Assembly (NCBI GenBank): GCA_000403295.2 | Contig: KE159612.1 | Span: 62,001 to 126,000 of the forward strand | DNA length: 64,000 bases | Source: Lachnospiraceae bacterium M18-1 | GTDB lineage: Bacteria; Bacillota; Clostridia; Lachnospirales; Lachnospiraceae | Reading direction: 5' to 3' | In this document: in pieces, positions 42,442-50,931 of the stretch | Position numbering within the stretch: position 1 is the stretch's first letter | Layout of the letters: each line of letters starts with the position of its first letter | Notes under the pieces: generated by a model | Database searches by the model: none | What the model was told of the DNA's origin: nothing | The model's input: only the letters and a program-made list of their open reading frames with translations | Position numbers and translations under genes: made by a program

Positions 42442-43680
42442 ATGGAAAAAAAGAGCATGCTTGAAAAAGCATTGGAAGAAGGGAAAGGCATTTTCAGACT
42501 GGCGCCCGTATGGGTTTCCAGATCATTCTGCAGGCCGGGGAAAAGAATCAAACTGCATCCGGACGATTATTATGCGATGGGGGCAGACCGGGGAGGCATT
42601 GATGAACGATGGCTGTCTTCTGCGACCTGGGCGGAGAATGGACCAAAAACAAGAGAAGATGAGGGGATGAGCTATATTGCGGCAGGAAAAGAAGGCAGGG
42701 AAAAAATATTGCTGAGGGATGCAGTAGAACTTTTGGGGCCGGAGATCATAGGGGACCGGTTATGGAGAAAATATGGAAAATGGCCGATGTTTTCTAAATT
42801 TTTTGATAATGCCGGACCTCTGCCGCATCATATTCACCACCGGGATGAACATGCAAAGAGAGTAGGAGCGGAAGGAAAACCGGAAATGTATTTTTTCCCG
42901 TCACAGCTAAATAATCACGGCGGAGAGTTTCCGTTTACTTTTTTTGGATTTCATCCGGATACGGCAAAAGATGAAGTGTTAGAGGCTCTGAAAAACTTTA
43001 CGAGAGGAGACAACAAAATCCTGGATCTATCCAGGGCTTATAAATTGGCATTGGATACAGGCTTCGATGTGCCGCCCGGGGTCATGCATGCTCCGGGAAG
43101 CCTTTGTACATATGAACCGCAGTTCGCCTCAGACGTTTATGCCATGTATCAGTCTGTCCTGATGAACGGGCAGGTTCTGGAAGAGGAATTGCTCTGGAAA
43201 AATTCGCCGCAGGAGGAGTATGGAAACTATAAGTATCTGCTGGAAGTGATCGACTGGGAGCTTAATGTAGATCCAAAGTTTTACGAAAATCGTTTTATGG
43301 CGCCGAAGCCTGTAAAAAATACGGATGAGATGAGCGAGGAGGGTTATCTTGAAGAGTGGATCTGCTATAAATGTGAAAAAGTGTGTGCAAAAAGACTGAC
43401 CGTTTTCCCAGGACGCACAGTGACGATAAAAGACAGTGCGGCGTATGGAATGATCGCGCTGCAGGGACAAGGCACATTCGGAAGCTGGAAGCTGGAAACG
43501 CCCTCGCTCATAAGGTTTGGTGAACTGACAAATGATGAGTTTTTTGTGACGGAAACGGCAGCAAAAAACGGCGTGGCGATCACAAATACATCTGATTGCG
43601 AAAACATTGTCATATTAAAGCACTTTTCAGAAAATCCAGATCTGGAACTACTTCATAAAAAGAATCCGGAAACGATGTAG
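42442..43680 (+). CDS. cupin protein resembling type I phosphomannose isomerase
   Basis: 412 residues. A central block, LPHHIHHRDEHAKRVG plus KPEMYFF (128-152), and a later DVPPGVMHAPGSLCTYEPQ (near 213-231) look like the metal-binding His/Glu set of ManA-type isomerases, where KPE and HxHP motifs bind zinc. Overall similarity to ManA is low. The C-terminal 90 residues form another beta-rich domain (FPGRTVTIKDSAAYGMIALQ). It starts behind AGAAAGGAAG, after the Gfo/Idh gene. An aldose-ketose isomerase acting on the cluster's sugar is the simplest idea, with moderate confidence. Confidence 0.72.
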   Translation: MEKKSMLEKALEEGKGIFRLAPVWVSRSFCRPGKRIKLHPDDYYAMGADRGGIDERWLSSATWAENGPKTREDEGMSYIAAGKEGREKILLRDAVELLGPEIIGDRLWRKYGKWPMFSKFFDNAGPLPHHIHHRDEHAKRVGAEGKPEMYFFPSQLNNHGGEFPFTFFGFHPDTAKDEVLEALKNFTRGDNKILDLSRAYKLALDTGFDVPPGVMHAPGSLCTYEPQFASDVYAMYQSVLMNGQVLEEELLWKNSPQEEYGNYKYLLEVIDWELNVDPKFYENRFMAPKPVKNTDEMSEEGYLEEWICYKCEKVCAKRLTVFPGRTVTIKDSAAYGMIALQGQGTFGSWKLETPSLIRFGELTNDEFFVTETAAKNGVAITNTSDCENIVILKHFSENPDLELLHKKNPETM

Positions 43681-43692
43681 AGGAGGTATCAT

Positions 43693-45837
43693 ATGTGCAG
43701 CTGGTATAGACATAATTATCGCAGAACACTGCTTGATATGCATATAGAAGACTGGGATGAAAAGTTTTTTTCAAAATTTGACCCCAGGGACTATTTTGAA
43801 AAATTAAAGATTGCAGAGATCACGGCTCCGATGATCTATGTGCAGTCTCATGTGGGCCTGTGCTACTGGCCGACACAAAGCGGCAGGATGCACAGAGGAT
43901 TTCTGGGAAAAGAGGATCAGATCAGGAGACTGTTTGACCTGTGCCATGAAGCGGGTATGGATGTGGTTTTGTACTACAGCATCATCTTTAACAATGTAGA
44001 ATATGAACGGCATCCTGAATGGAGAATGCGGGACCATCAGGGAAGAGGATCAAGGGACCACGGCGGGCGCTATGGATTATGCTGTCCCAATCATGAAGGA
44101 TATCGCGCTTTTGTAAAAGAACAGATAAAGGAATTTTGTGAATATTTTGACTTTGAAGGCGTCTTTTTCGATATGACTTTCTGGCCGGAAGTGTGTTACT
44201 GTGATTCCTGCAGGAAAAAATTTGCTGAAAAATATGAATATGAAATGCCGCATATTGTGGATTGGCGAGATGACCGCTGGAAAGCATTCAATGAAGAACG
44301 GCATCAGTGGATCGGGGAATTTGCGGATATGCTGACCGCAGAAGTAAAAAAGTACAGACCGGAAGTCTCCGTTGAGCATCAATATGGTAATTCCCTCTCC
44401 TTTTGGAGATTTGGCAATAATGAAAATGTGTCGAAAGCAAGCGATTATATCGGGACCGACCTGTACGGGGGAATCCAGGAACAGTCATTTGCATGTAAAA
44501 CCTGGTACAACCTTACAAAAAACCAGCCGTTCCAGTATATGACTTCCCGGTGTTATCCAACGCTTGCGGAACATACGACTACAAAATCATTCGACAGGAT
44601 GCGCCAGTGTGTGGCCATGACATTTCTCCACCATGGAGCAAGCCTGCTGATCGATGCGATCGACCCTGCAGGAACGACCGACGGCAGGGTCTATGAGATG
44701 TTCGGCAGAATTTATGGAGAAATGAAAGCATACGAACCATATATGGATCAAGGAGAGATGGCATATGATGTAAGCCTCTACTTTGACCTGAACGGCAAAA
44801 TGAATATAGAAAAGAACGGTTATGATGTGCTTGACCATGCCCTGGACAGAGACGACCCCCGTGCGGGCACGATGCCGCATTTTGAAGCCCTTATGGGAGC
44901 GGCCAGGGGACTGAGTGAACATCATATTCCGTATTCAGTCATTAACAATTGGAAATTTGAAGAAATGTGGAAGCACAAGGTGCTGGTGCTGGCAGATGTG
45001 CCGGATATGCCGGAGGAATACTGCGATCTTGTTTTGGATTATGTGTTAGAAGGTGGAAATGTCTATATAAGCGGCCATTCTGCGCCATATTTGGTGAAAG
45101 CGGTATTTGGGGCGGAAACACAGGGCCTGACAAAGGAGCGGATCACATATATGGCGCCTGCTGAGGGAAGCCGGATCATGCAGGGCCTGTTTACGAAAGA
45201 GTATCCAATGGTGATGTTTGAGAAGGCGGTGATCATGCCGAAAGAGGCGCAAGGCGAGGTGCTGGCTCATCTGGTTCTGCCTTACACCGTTCCCGGCATC
45301 GCATGGTCGATGTTTCCTACGGATATAAAAGAGCATGAATATATTGATACAAAAGGGGATGCATATCCATTTGCAACGATCCATGCCAATCCTCCGGGAA
45401 TTTGGACAGAATATCCGGCTATGCTGAAAAAATCTGTCGGTAAGGGGACGGTCATCTGGTCAGCTCTTCCTATAGAAAAAGCGGAGAGATACCAGCACAG
45501 TGAAATCTTTGCCGGAATCATACGGGAGTTAGCCTCTGATGACTTTTTGTTCGGCGGAGATGCGCCGGAAACAGTGGAATATATCCTTTTTGACGACCAT
45601 AAGAATGCAAGGCTGCTTATGGGGATCATTGAGAAAAGAGAAGAAAACCGGATACCTAAAACCCACGATATTACAGTATGGGTTAAAACACCGGCAGAGC
45701 CTGAAGCAGTCAAACAGATCCCGGACGGCAGAGGACTGGCATATACTTATGAGAATGGAAGAGTAACGGTAAAGCTGGATGAAATAGATATTTTTACGAT
45801 GATCGCGATCGAACTGGGGGATGCTTTGGATGTATAA
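43693..45837 (+). CDS. GHL6-type glycoside hydrolase with beta-galactosidase trimerisation domain (GH151-like?)
   Basis: 714 residues, no signal peptide. The N-terminal barrel (about 10-370) has the GHL6 (PF14871) look: APMIYVQSHVGLCYWPTQSG, HEAGMDVVLYYSIIFNN and HPEWRMRD. FEGVFFDMTFWPEVCYC places Asp160 as a probable nucleophile, next to a cysteine cluster C168/C170/C173. The middle (about 390-600) looks like the GH42 trimerisation domain (VLVLADVPDMPEEYCDLVLD, GGNVYISGHSAPYLV). GH151 alpha-L-fucosidases share this layout, so a fucosidase-type activity is possible but unproven. AGGAGG precedes the start. It is the only glycosidase of the cluster and should act on imported oligosaccharide in the cytoplasm. 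Confidence 0.82.
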   Translation: MCSWYRHNYRRTLLDMHIEDWDEKFFSKFDPRDYFEKLKIAEITAPMIYVQSHVGLCYWPTQSGRMHRGFLGKEDQIRRLFDLCHEAGMDVVLYYSIIFNNVEYERHPEWRMRDHQGRGSRDHGGRYGLCCPNHEGYRAFVKEQIKEFCEYFDFEGVFFDMTFWPEVCYCDSCRKKFAEKYEYEMPHIVDWRDDRWKAFNEERHQWIGEFADMLTAEVKKYRPEVSVEHQYGNSLSFWRFGNNENVSKASDYIGTDLYGGIQEQSFACKTWYNLTKNQPFQYMTSRCYPTLAEHTTTKSFDRMRQCVAMTFLHHGASLLIDAIDPAGTTDGRVYEMFGRIYGEMKAYEPYMDQGEMAYDVSLYFDLNGKMNIEKNGYDVLDHALDRDDPRAGTMPHFEALMGAARGLSEHHIPYSVINNWKFEEMWKHKVLVLADVPDMPEEYCDLVLDYVLEGGNVYISGHSAPYLVKAVFGAETQGLTKERITYMAPAEGSRIMQGLFTKEYPMVMFEKAVIMPKEAQGEVLAHLVLPYTVPGIAWSMFPTDIKEHEYIDTKGDAYPFATIHANPPGIWTEYPAMLKKSVGKGTVIWSALPIEKAERYQHSEIFAGIIRELASDDFLFGGDAPETVEYILFDDHKNARLLMGIIEKREENRIPKTHDITVWVKTPAEPEAVKQIPDGRGLAYTYENGRVTVKLDEIDIFTMIAIELGDALDV

Positions 45838-46876
45838 AATGCTGGAATATGTAGGCAATATGGATCAGCTTCTGGAGGTGAAGAATTTTCGATACACAGG
45901 CGGCAGGGCGGATGGAGTAAGAGCTGCACAGGTTACGAATCAAAATGGGCTCCAATTCACCGTGACAGCCGACAGATGTATGGATATTTCGAGTTTGAGA
46001 TACAAGGGAATCAATATCAGTTATATCAACCAATGCGGAGTCGTATCTCCGCAATACTGCGAGCATGGAGAAAACGGATGGCTGAGAAGTTTTACGGCTG
46101 GGTTCCTTACCACCTGCGGATTGGATAACGTAGGTTCTCCATGTGAAGAAAATTCTGTCAAATATGGGCTGCATGGCCGGATATCCAATACACCGGCGGA
46201 AGAATATTGTGCGCGAACAGAGATCATTGATGGAGAAAGACAGGCGGTGATAAGCGGAGAAATGCGCCAAAGTGTTCTGTTTGGCGAAAAATTAATTTTG
46301 AAACGTGAAATCCGTGCGTATCAAAGAGAAGATACGATCGAGATTACGGACGAGATCAGCAATATGGGATTTCGGGAAGAAGAGTTTATGATCTTGTATC
46401 ACTTTAACATCGGATATCCTTTTTTAGATAAGGGCTGTGAGCTATTTATAGATAATGAATCCGTAATATCAAGAAACCAACATTCAGAAGCTTGTAAGGA
46501 AGAGATGTATCATATTACAGAACCTGATGATCTGGAAGAGATGTGCTATTACCATAAGATGAATGACCGCCGCGGGATATCTGCGGCGGGAATGTATCAG
46601 GCAAAATATCAGATAGGGTTTATCATATCTTATGAAAATGATGTGCTGGATAAATTTATTCAATGGAAAAATTTATCAAAAGGACAATACGTTATGGGAC
46701 TGGAACCAGGAAGCAATTTTGTGGATGGAAAAAAAGCAGAAAGAGCGAGGGATACCATAAAAAGAATCGGGGCGCAGGAGAAGATAAAATATAAAATATG
46801 GGTTCGCTTTTATGACGGATGGGAAAAATTTCAAAAGGCATGGAGCGGATATAAAGAGGGACCGGACATCAGATAA
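45830..46876 (+). CDS. DUF4432 (aldose 1-epimerase-like) protein
   Basis: 348 residues from the ATG at 45830, placed eight bases after GGGGG; ATGs at 45821 and 45839 are in frame and possible. The family marks are VTADRCMDISSLRYKGINIS, FTAGFLTTCGLDNVGSPCEE and YGLHGRISNTPAEEY. DUF4432 (PF14486) proteins have the beta-sandwich fold of aldose 1-epimerases and often accompany sugar catabolic genes. The start overlaps the hydrolase gene end, indicating translational coupling. A mutarotase-like role for the released sugar is the likely job. Confidence 0.87.
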   Translation: MYKMLEYVGNMDQLLEVKNFRYTGGRADGVRAAQVTNQNGLQFTVTADRCMDISSLRYKGINISYINQCGVVSPQYCEHGENGWLRSFTAGFLTTCGLDNVGSPCEENSVKYGLHGRISNTPAEEYCARTEIIDGERQAVISGEMRQSVLFGEKLILKREIRAYQREDTIEITDEISNMGFREEEFMILYHFNIGYPFLDKGCELFIDNESVISRNQHSEACKEEMYHITEPDDLEEMCYYHKMNDRRGISAAGMYQAKYQIGFIISYENDVLDKFIQWKNLSKGQYVMGLEPGSNFVDGKKAERARDTIKRIGAQEKIKYKIWVRFYDGWEKFQKAWSGYKEGPDIR

Positions 46877-46910
46877 ACATTTTCCAACCGTACAGCTGGA
46901 AAATGTTTAT
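46873..46910 (+). other. perfect 14-bp stem-loop at the end of the DUF4432 gene
   Basis: ATAAACATTTTCCA (46873-46886) is exactly inverted at 46897-46910 around a ten-base loop, then AAAATAAG. The stem begins inside the last codons. It may end or protect the main cluster transcript before the YesL gene. Confidence 0.65.
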
Positions 46911-46947
46911 AAAATAAGTACAGCGCCGTGACGGAAAGGAGGAAGAT

Positions 46948-47565
46948 ATGCGTCATTTGTTTGAGATAGACGGAAGATTTTACTGTATGATGACAAAGGC
47001 GGCAGATCTTTTGGTTTTGAATTTGTTGTGGATGATATGCAGTGTTCCGGTTTTTACTGCCGGCGCGGCAGTAACAGCATTGCACGATGTCACGATACAA
47101 ATGGCCGAAAACAGAGAGGGCTATGTAGCAAAGGAGTATCTTCGTTCCTTTCAAAAGAATTTCCGGAAAGGAACGGTGCTATGGCTTCTATTTCTCAGTG
47201 TCTTAAGCATACTTCTGGCGGTAAGAACCGGGATGACAGTGGAAAGTGAGCCTGTATTTATCATGTGCTTCTTTATTGGAATTTTATGTGCCTGTATCTA
47301 TACATGGGTATTTCCTCTGCTGTCGCAGAAAGATCATACAACGGTGCAGCTGCTGAGGAAGAGCCTATTTATCGGTATCTATTACTTCCCATATACACTG
47401 ATATTGTTTGGAGGAAATGCGGTTTTGGCATATATTACGTTTGCATATCCCGGAATCATTTTATGCTGGATGTTTATTGGAACGGCATTAACCGCATATG
47501 GGACAGCATTTATCTACAGGTATATACTGATTCAAAAAAATAATCCATTTATGCAATGTAGGTAA
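46948..47565 (+). CDS. YesL-family membrane protein (DUF624)
   Basis: 205 residues, about five membrane helices, with LVLNLLWMICSVPVFTAGAA and FRKGTVLWLLFLSVLSILL as family marks. GGAAAGGAGG precedes the start. It ends the LacI-controlled cluster and is a second YesL gene in this window, again next to CUT1 permeases, supporting an accessory role for this importer type. The two copies are not close to each other in sequence. Confidence 0.86.
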   Translation: MRHLFEIDGRFYCMMTKAADLLVLNLLWMICSVPVFTAGAAVTALHDVTIQMAENREGYVAKEYLRSFQKNFRKGTVLWLLFLSVLSILLAVRTGMTVESEPVFIMCFFIGILCACIYTWVFPLLSQKDHTTVQLLRKSLFIGIYYFPYTLILFGGNAVLAYITFAYPGIILCWMFIGTALTAYGTAFIYRYILIQKNNPFMQCR

Positions 47566-47581
47566 AGTGACTGATTTTTTC

Positions 47582-47777
47582 GTTACTATTCACAGTCATT
47601 TTACTCACATGCGCAAAAACAGCCAGCAAAGCTGTCTGCCGATGCTGCGTATCTTGATTTTTTTGCTTATGTGTGTGAAATGACTGATTCCAGTCAGATA
47701 AAAACTGTCAATCAGCTTCTTACAAGCTTCGCTTGACGAACCTGACATCCATTTTTTATCTGACTGTGAATAGTAAC
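47582..47777. mobile_element. MITE-like palindromic element with 17-bp terminal inverted repeats
   Basis: GTTACTATTCACAGTCA (47582-47598) is repeated exactly inverted at 47761-47777. Inside are two further stems: AGTCATTTTACTCACAT... with ...TGTGTGAAATGACT (about 47594-47684), and CAGTCAGATAAAAA with TTTTTATCTGACTG (about 47692-47765). There is no coding frame. Single end copies occur at 52065-52078 and, more diverged, at 25715 and 33748. This is a non-autonomous dispersed element. Confidence 0.75.
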
Positions 47778-47818
47778 ATTTTTTCATCAAAAAACTTGTA
47801 TATTACTCTCTTTATATG

Positions 47819-47834
47819 GTAAAATATAGTCAAA
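47819..47834 (+). promoter_or_regulatory. AraC-box-like motif upstream of the AraC gene
   Basis: GTAAAATATAGTCAAA matches 48797-48812 in 15 of 16 positions and 48863-48878 more loosely. It lies 67 bases before the AraC start. Confidence 0.55.
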
Positions 47835-47900
47835 TTAAGTAATGTGGGCTAAAAACAGGATGGTTGTAATATAAAGCTGATCATATAAAGGAGAAAGTGA

Positions 47901-48800
47901 ATGCAGGTTTTTGAAGTAGAAGCAGACGAGTACCTGGCGTCCAAACTGGACTATGGAACGCCGGAATTTCCATTTGCGTATTATTATGACGAGATCAACC
48001 GGTATCATGAGAAGTCTGTGCGGTGGCGCTGGCATAACGGACTGGGACTGGCCTTTGTGGCTGCAGGCCCTGTGGAATTGTATGTGGGAGAAGAAAAGAC
48101 GGAACTGCAGTCGGGAGATGCGCTGTTTATCAACCAGGGGGTGATCCATCGGTTTTCATCCAGTTCCGGCGGAGTTGTGGTCACTTATATCTTCGGCTCA
48201 GAATTGATAGCCCCGGCCGGAAGCCGGATCCATACGCAGTATGTATTGCCGGTCCTGCTTTCTGCGCTGCCGTTCGAAAAGATTGAGGGCGGGAGCATGC
48301 AGGGGCAGCTGATGCTGAAAAGCCTGATCAGAATGCAGAATGAGCTGGAGATCCAGGCCGATGCATGGGAGCTGCGTATCAAAAACTGTGTCCTGGGTGT
48401 ATGGGATGAGCTGTACCGTGTGCTGAAGGAAAAGCTCTCATGCGGATATCCGGGCAGAACGAAGAATGAAAACCGGACATATGCAAGGATCCGGAAGATG
48501 CTGAATTACATTCACGGGCACTATCGGGAAGATATCGACCTGGATCAGATCGCTGCCGCCGCGGAAATCAGCAAAAGCGAGGCGCTCCGGTGTTTCAGGG
48601 CGGGGCTTTATACGACGCCGGTAGTTTATCTGACGCAGTACAGGCTGGCATGTTCAAAGGAATTGCTGCAAAACGGAGGCCGTACTGTACAGCAGGTAGC
48701 TCTGGAATGCGGATTTGACAACAGTTCCTATTTCTGTAAGGTGTTTAAAAAATATCTTGGGATCTCTCCTCTGGAATTTTGCGATGTTTATGAATTGTAA
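47901..48800 (+). CDS. AraC-family transcriptional regulator with cupin domain
   Basis: 299 residues. The N-terminal cupin (about 20-110) has LQSGDALFINQGVIHRFSSS; the C-terminal double helix-turn-helix (about 200-298) has IDLDQIAAAAEISKSEALRC and VQQVALECGFDNSSYFCKVF. GGAGAAAG precedes the start. It lies directly before the reductase at 48900 in the same direction, and a repeated motif upstream of both suggests direct control. The ligand is unknown. Confidence 0.92.
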   Translation: MQVFEVEADEYLASKLDYGTPEFPFAYYYDEINRYHEKSVRWRWHNGLGLAFVAAGPVELYVGEEKTELQSGDALFINQGVIHRFSSSSGGVVVTYIFGSELIAPAGSRIHTQYVLPVLLSALPFEKIEGGSMQGQLMLKSLIRMQNELEIQADAWELRIKNCVLGVWDELYRVLKEKLSCGYPGRTKNENRTYARIRKMLNYIHGHYREDIDLDQIAAAAEISKSEALRCFRAGLYTTPVVYLTQYRLACSKELLQNGGRTVQQVALECGFDNSSYFCKVFKKYLGISPLEFCDVYEL

Positions 48801-48878
48801 AATATCGTCAAAAATAATAGAAAACACTTGAAAGTTTTGGTGAAAAGTGATATTTTAAAATTGTAAAATATCTTAAAT
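48797..48878 (+). promoter_or_regulatory. reductase promoter with two AraC-box-like repeats and an overlapping palindrome
   Basis: AATTGTAAAATATC is directly repeated at 48793-48806 and 48859-48872. TTGAAA (48828-48833), 17 bp, TATTTT (48851-48856) form a promoter. GATATTTTA (48849-48857) is inverted exactly at 48864-48872 and covers the -10 box. The spacing suggests control by the regulator at 47901. Confidence 0.6.
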
Positions 48879-48899
48879 TATGAAGGAGGAACCCTACAT

Positions 48900-50843
48900 A
48901 TGAAAAACAAATATTTTCCCAGCCTGGCAGATCCGATCACCATTAACGGCGTGACATTTAAGAACCGCATTTTCGGAGCTCCAATGTCTAATCCGGAACT
49001 GGACCCGGACTGCCATATGAGAGAAGAGGACATTGCTTTCCATGCGAACCGGGGCCGCGGCGGCCTTGCAAGTGTCTGCATCGGTCTTGGTATTGTCGAA
49101 GCGGTCGGACGTTCCCATACAAAGGAGGTCATTCTTTATGACGATATGTCGCTCCCGTCTCTTAAGAGAATGGCGAATGAATTTCACAAGCATAACTGCA
49201 AAGCGACCATGGAGCTAGCCCACGGCGGCAAGTTCGGAGCGGCGAGAAGCCATGCGGCAGCGGAATATACCCTCATCGGACCGAACGATGAGGTAAATGC
49301 CCAGGGAGTTCCGGTCAAGGCCATGACAGAAGAACAGATCAAGGCAACGGCACAGGCTTTCGGCGATGCGGCTAAGCTTGTAAAGGAAGCCGGGTTTGAC
49401 ATGGTTCTGATCCATGGAGGCCATGGATGGCTTCTCGGACAGTTCGCTTCCCCATATTTCAATAAGAGGACGGATAACTGGGGAGGAAGCCTTGAGAACC
49501 GCATGCGTTTTTCGCTTCTCGTAATCGAGAAGGTCCGCGAGGCAGTGGGACCGAATTTCCCGATTGAATTTCGTATGAGCGGGGAAGAATGCATTCCGGG
49601 CGGATATGATGTGAACGAAGCTGTGGAGATGGCAAAGATGATCGACGGTAAAGTAGATATCATCCATGTTTCCGCAGGAATCCATGAAAATGACGACGTG
49701 TTCGTGATCACCCATCCGTCCATGTTTATTGAGCATGGATGCAACGTACATCTTGCGGCAGAGATTAAGAAGCATGTAAAGACGCCGGTGGCAACGCTTG
49801 GAGGCATCAATGATGTGGATATGATGGAAGAGATTATTGCTTCTGGAAAAGCAGATATCGTAGAAGTGGCCCGCCAGTCCTTGTGCGATCCTTATTTCCC
49901 GGAGAAAGCATTTTCTGGAAATAAAGAAGACATCACCCAGTGCTGCCGCTGCTATTCCTGCTTCTTCAATTATCTGTCCAACAGGAATTACTGCTGTGCG
50001 TTCAATCCTGTGATCGGCGATGAACTGGAACACAAATATGGATTCCCGGCAACCACGCCGAAGAAGGTAGTAGTCGTGGGCGGAGGTCCGGGCGGAATGG
50101 AAGCAGCCATTACTGCAGCCAAAAGAGGACATTCCGTAGCTCTCTATGAGAAAAACAGCAGGCTGGGCGGCCAGATCCTTCACGAGCAGTACATTCCGTT
50201 TAAGAAAGATATGTACCACTTTATAGAGGTACTTGCCGCACGCTGTGAAAAAGAAGGAGTAGAGATTCATCTGAACACCGAAGTGACGCCGGAACAGGTG
50301 GAAGCAATGGGAGCAGATGTCGTGATCTCCGCAGTAGGCGCAAAACCGATCGTTCCGGACATTCCGGGAATCGACAGTGAAAAGGTGGTCGGGCTGAACG
50401 CGCTGGAAAGCAAAGAGCCTGCCATCGGCCGGAAGGTCGTGATCCTGGGCGGCGGACTTGTAGGCTGCGAAGTAGCGGTCTACCTTGATATGATAGGAAA
50501 AGACGTGACGATCGTGGAAATGAAAGATACCTGGGCAGCAGACGCTTACTGGATGCACAAGGTGGGCATGGATAAATATATCCGCGACAGCAGGATCAAG
50601 ATCCAGATTCAGACCACGGCGAAAGAAGTTACAGGTGAGGGACTCCTCTGCGACACACCAGACGGAGAGATCCTGTTTGAAGCAGATACCGTTCTTCTTG
50701 CGGCAGGAATGAAGGCTGACCGTACACTTGCAGACGAACTGTACAACACGGCTCCCCGCGTATTTGAGGTGGGCGATGCGATTCGGGCCGGAAGAGTTGT
50801 TGACGCCGTGAAGGTAGGATATTACAGGGCGCTTGATATTTAG
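48900..50843 (+). CDS. old-yellow-enzyme/2,4-dienoyl-CoA reductase-type Fe-S flavoprotein
   Basis: 647 residues. An OYE-type FMN barrel (1-340) contains HGGHGWLLGQFASPYFNKRT, with the catalytic-site His pair in 172-176. A cysteine group at 348, 351, 354 and 365/366 fits the single 4Fe-4S site of FadH- and BaiCD-type enzymes, though the spacing is slightly unusual. The C-terminal half binds FAD and NAD(P) (KVVVVGGGPGGMEAA near 389; VVILGGGLVGCEVAVYL). Such enzymes reduce activated C=C bonds in fatty acids, bile acids, steroids or plant phenolics. AAGGAGG precedes the start. It is followed by a putative transporter. Confidence 0.92.
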   Translation: MKNKYFPSLADPITINGVTFKNRIFGAPMSNPELDPDCHMREEDIAFHANRGRGGLASVCIGLGIVEAVGRSHTKEVILYDDMSLPSLKRMANEFHKHNCKATMELAHGGKFGAARSHAAAEYTLIGPNDEVNAQGVPVKAMTEEQIKATAQAFGDAAKLVKEAGFDMVLIHGGHGWLLGQFASPYFNKRTDNWGGSLENRMRFSLLVIEKVREAVGPNFPIEFRMSGEECIPGGYDVNEAVEMAKMIDGKVDIIHVSAGIHENDDVFVITHPSMFIEHGCNVHLAAEIKKHVKTPVATLGGINDVDMMEEIIASGKADIVEVARQSLCDPYFPEKAFSGNKEDITQCCRCYSCFFNYLSNRNYCCAFNPVIGDELEHKYGFPATTPKKVVVVGGGPGGMEAAITAAKRGHSVALYEKNSRLGGQILHEQYIPFKKDMYHFIEVLAARCEKEGVEIHLNTEVTPEQVEAMGADVVISAVGAKPIVPDIPGIDSEKVVGLNALESKEPAIGRKVVILGGGLVGCEVAVYLDMIGKDVTIVEMKDTWAADAYWMHKVGMDKYIRDSRIKIQIQTTAKEVTGEGLLCDTPDGEILFEADTVLLAAGMKADRTLADELYNTAPRVFEVGDAIRAGRVVDAVKVGYYRALDI

Positions 50844-50931
50844 CAGGAAATTCGGGGCTGCTGCGGTATTCCTGATTATTTCGGCGAAATAGGAATGACG
50901 CGGCAGTTCCCTGTACAAGAGAGGTATCAAT

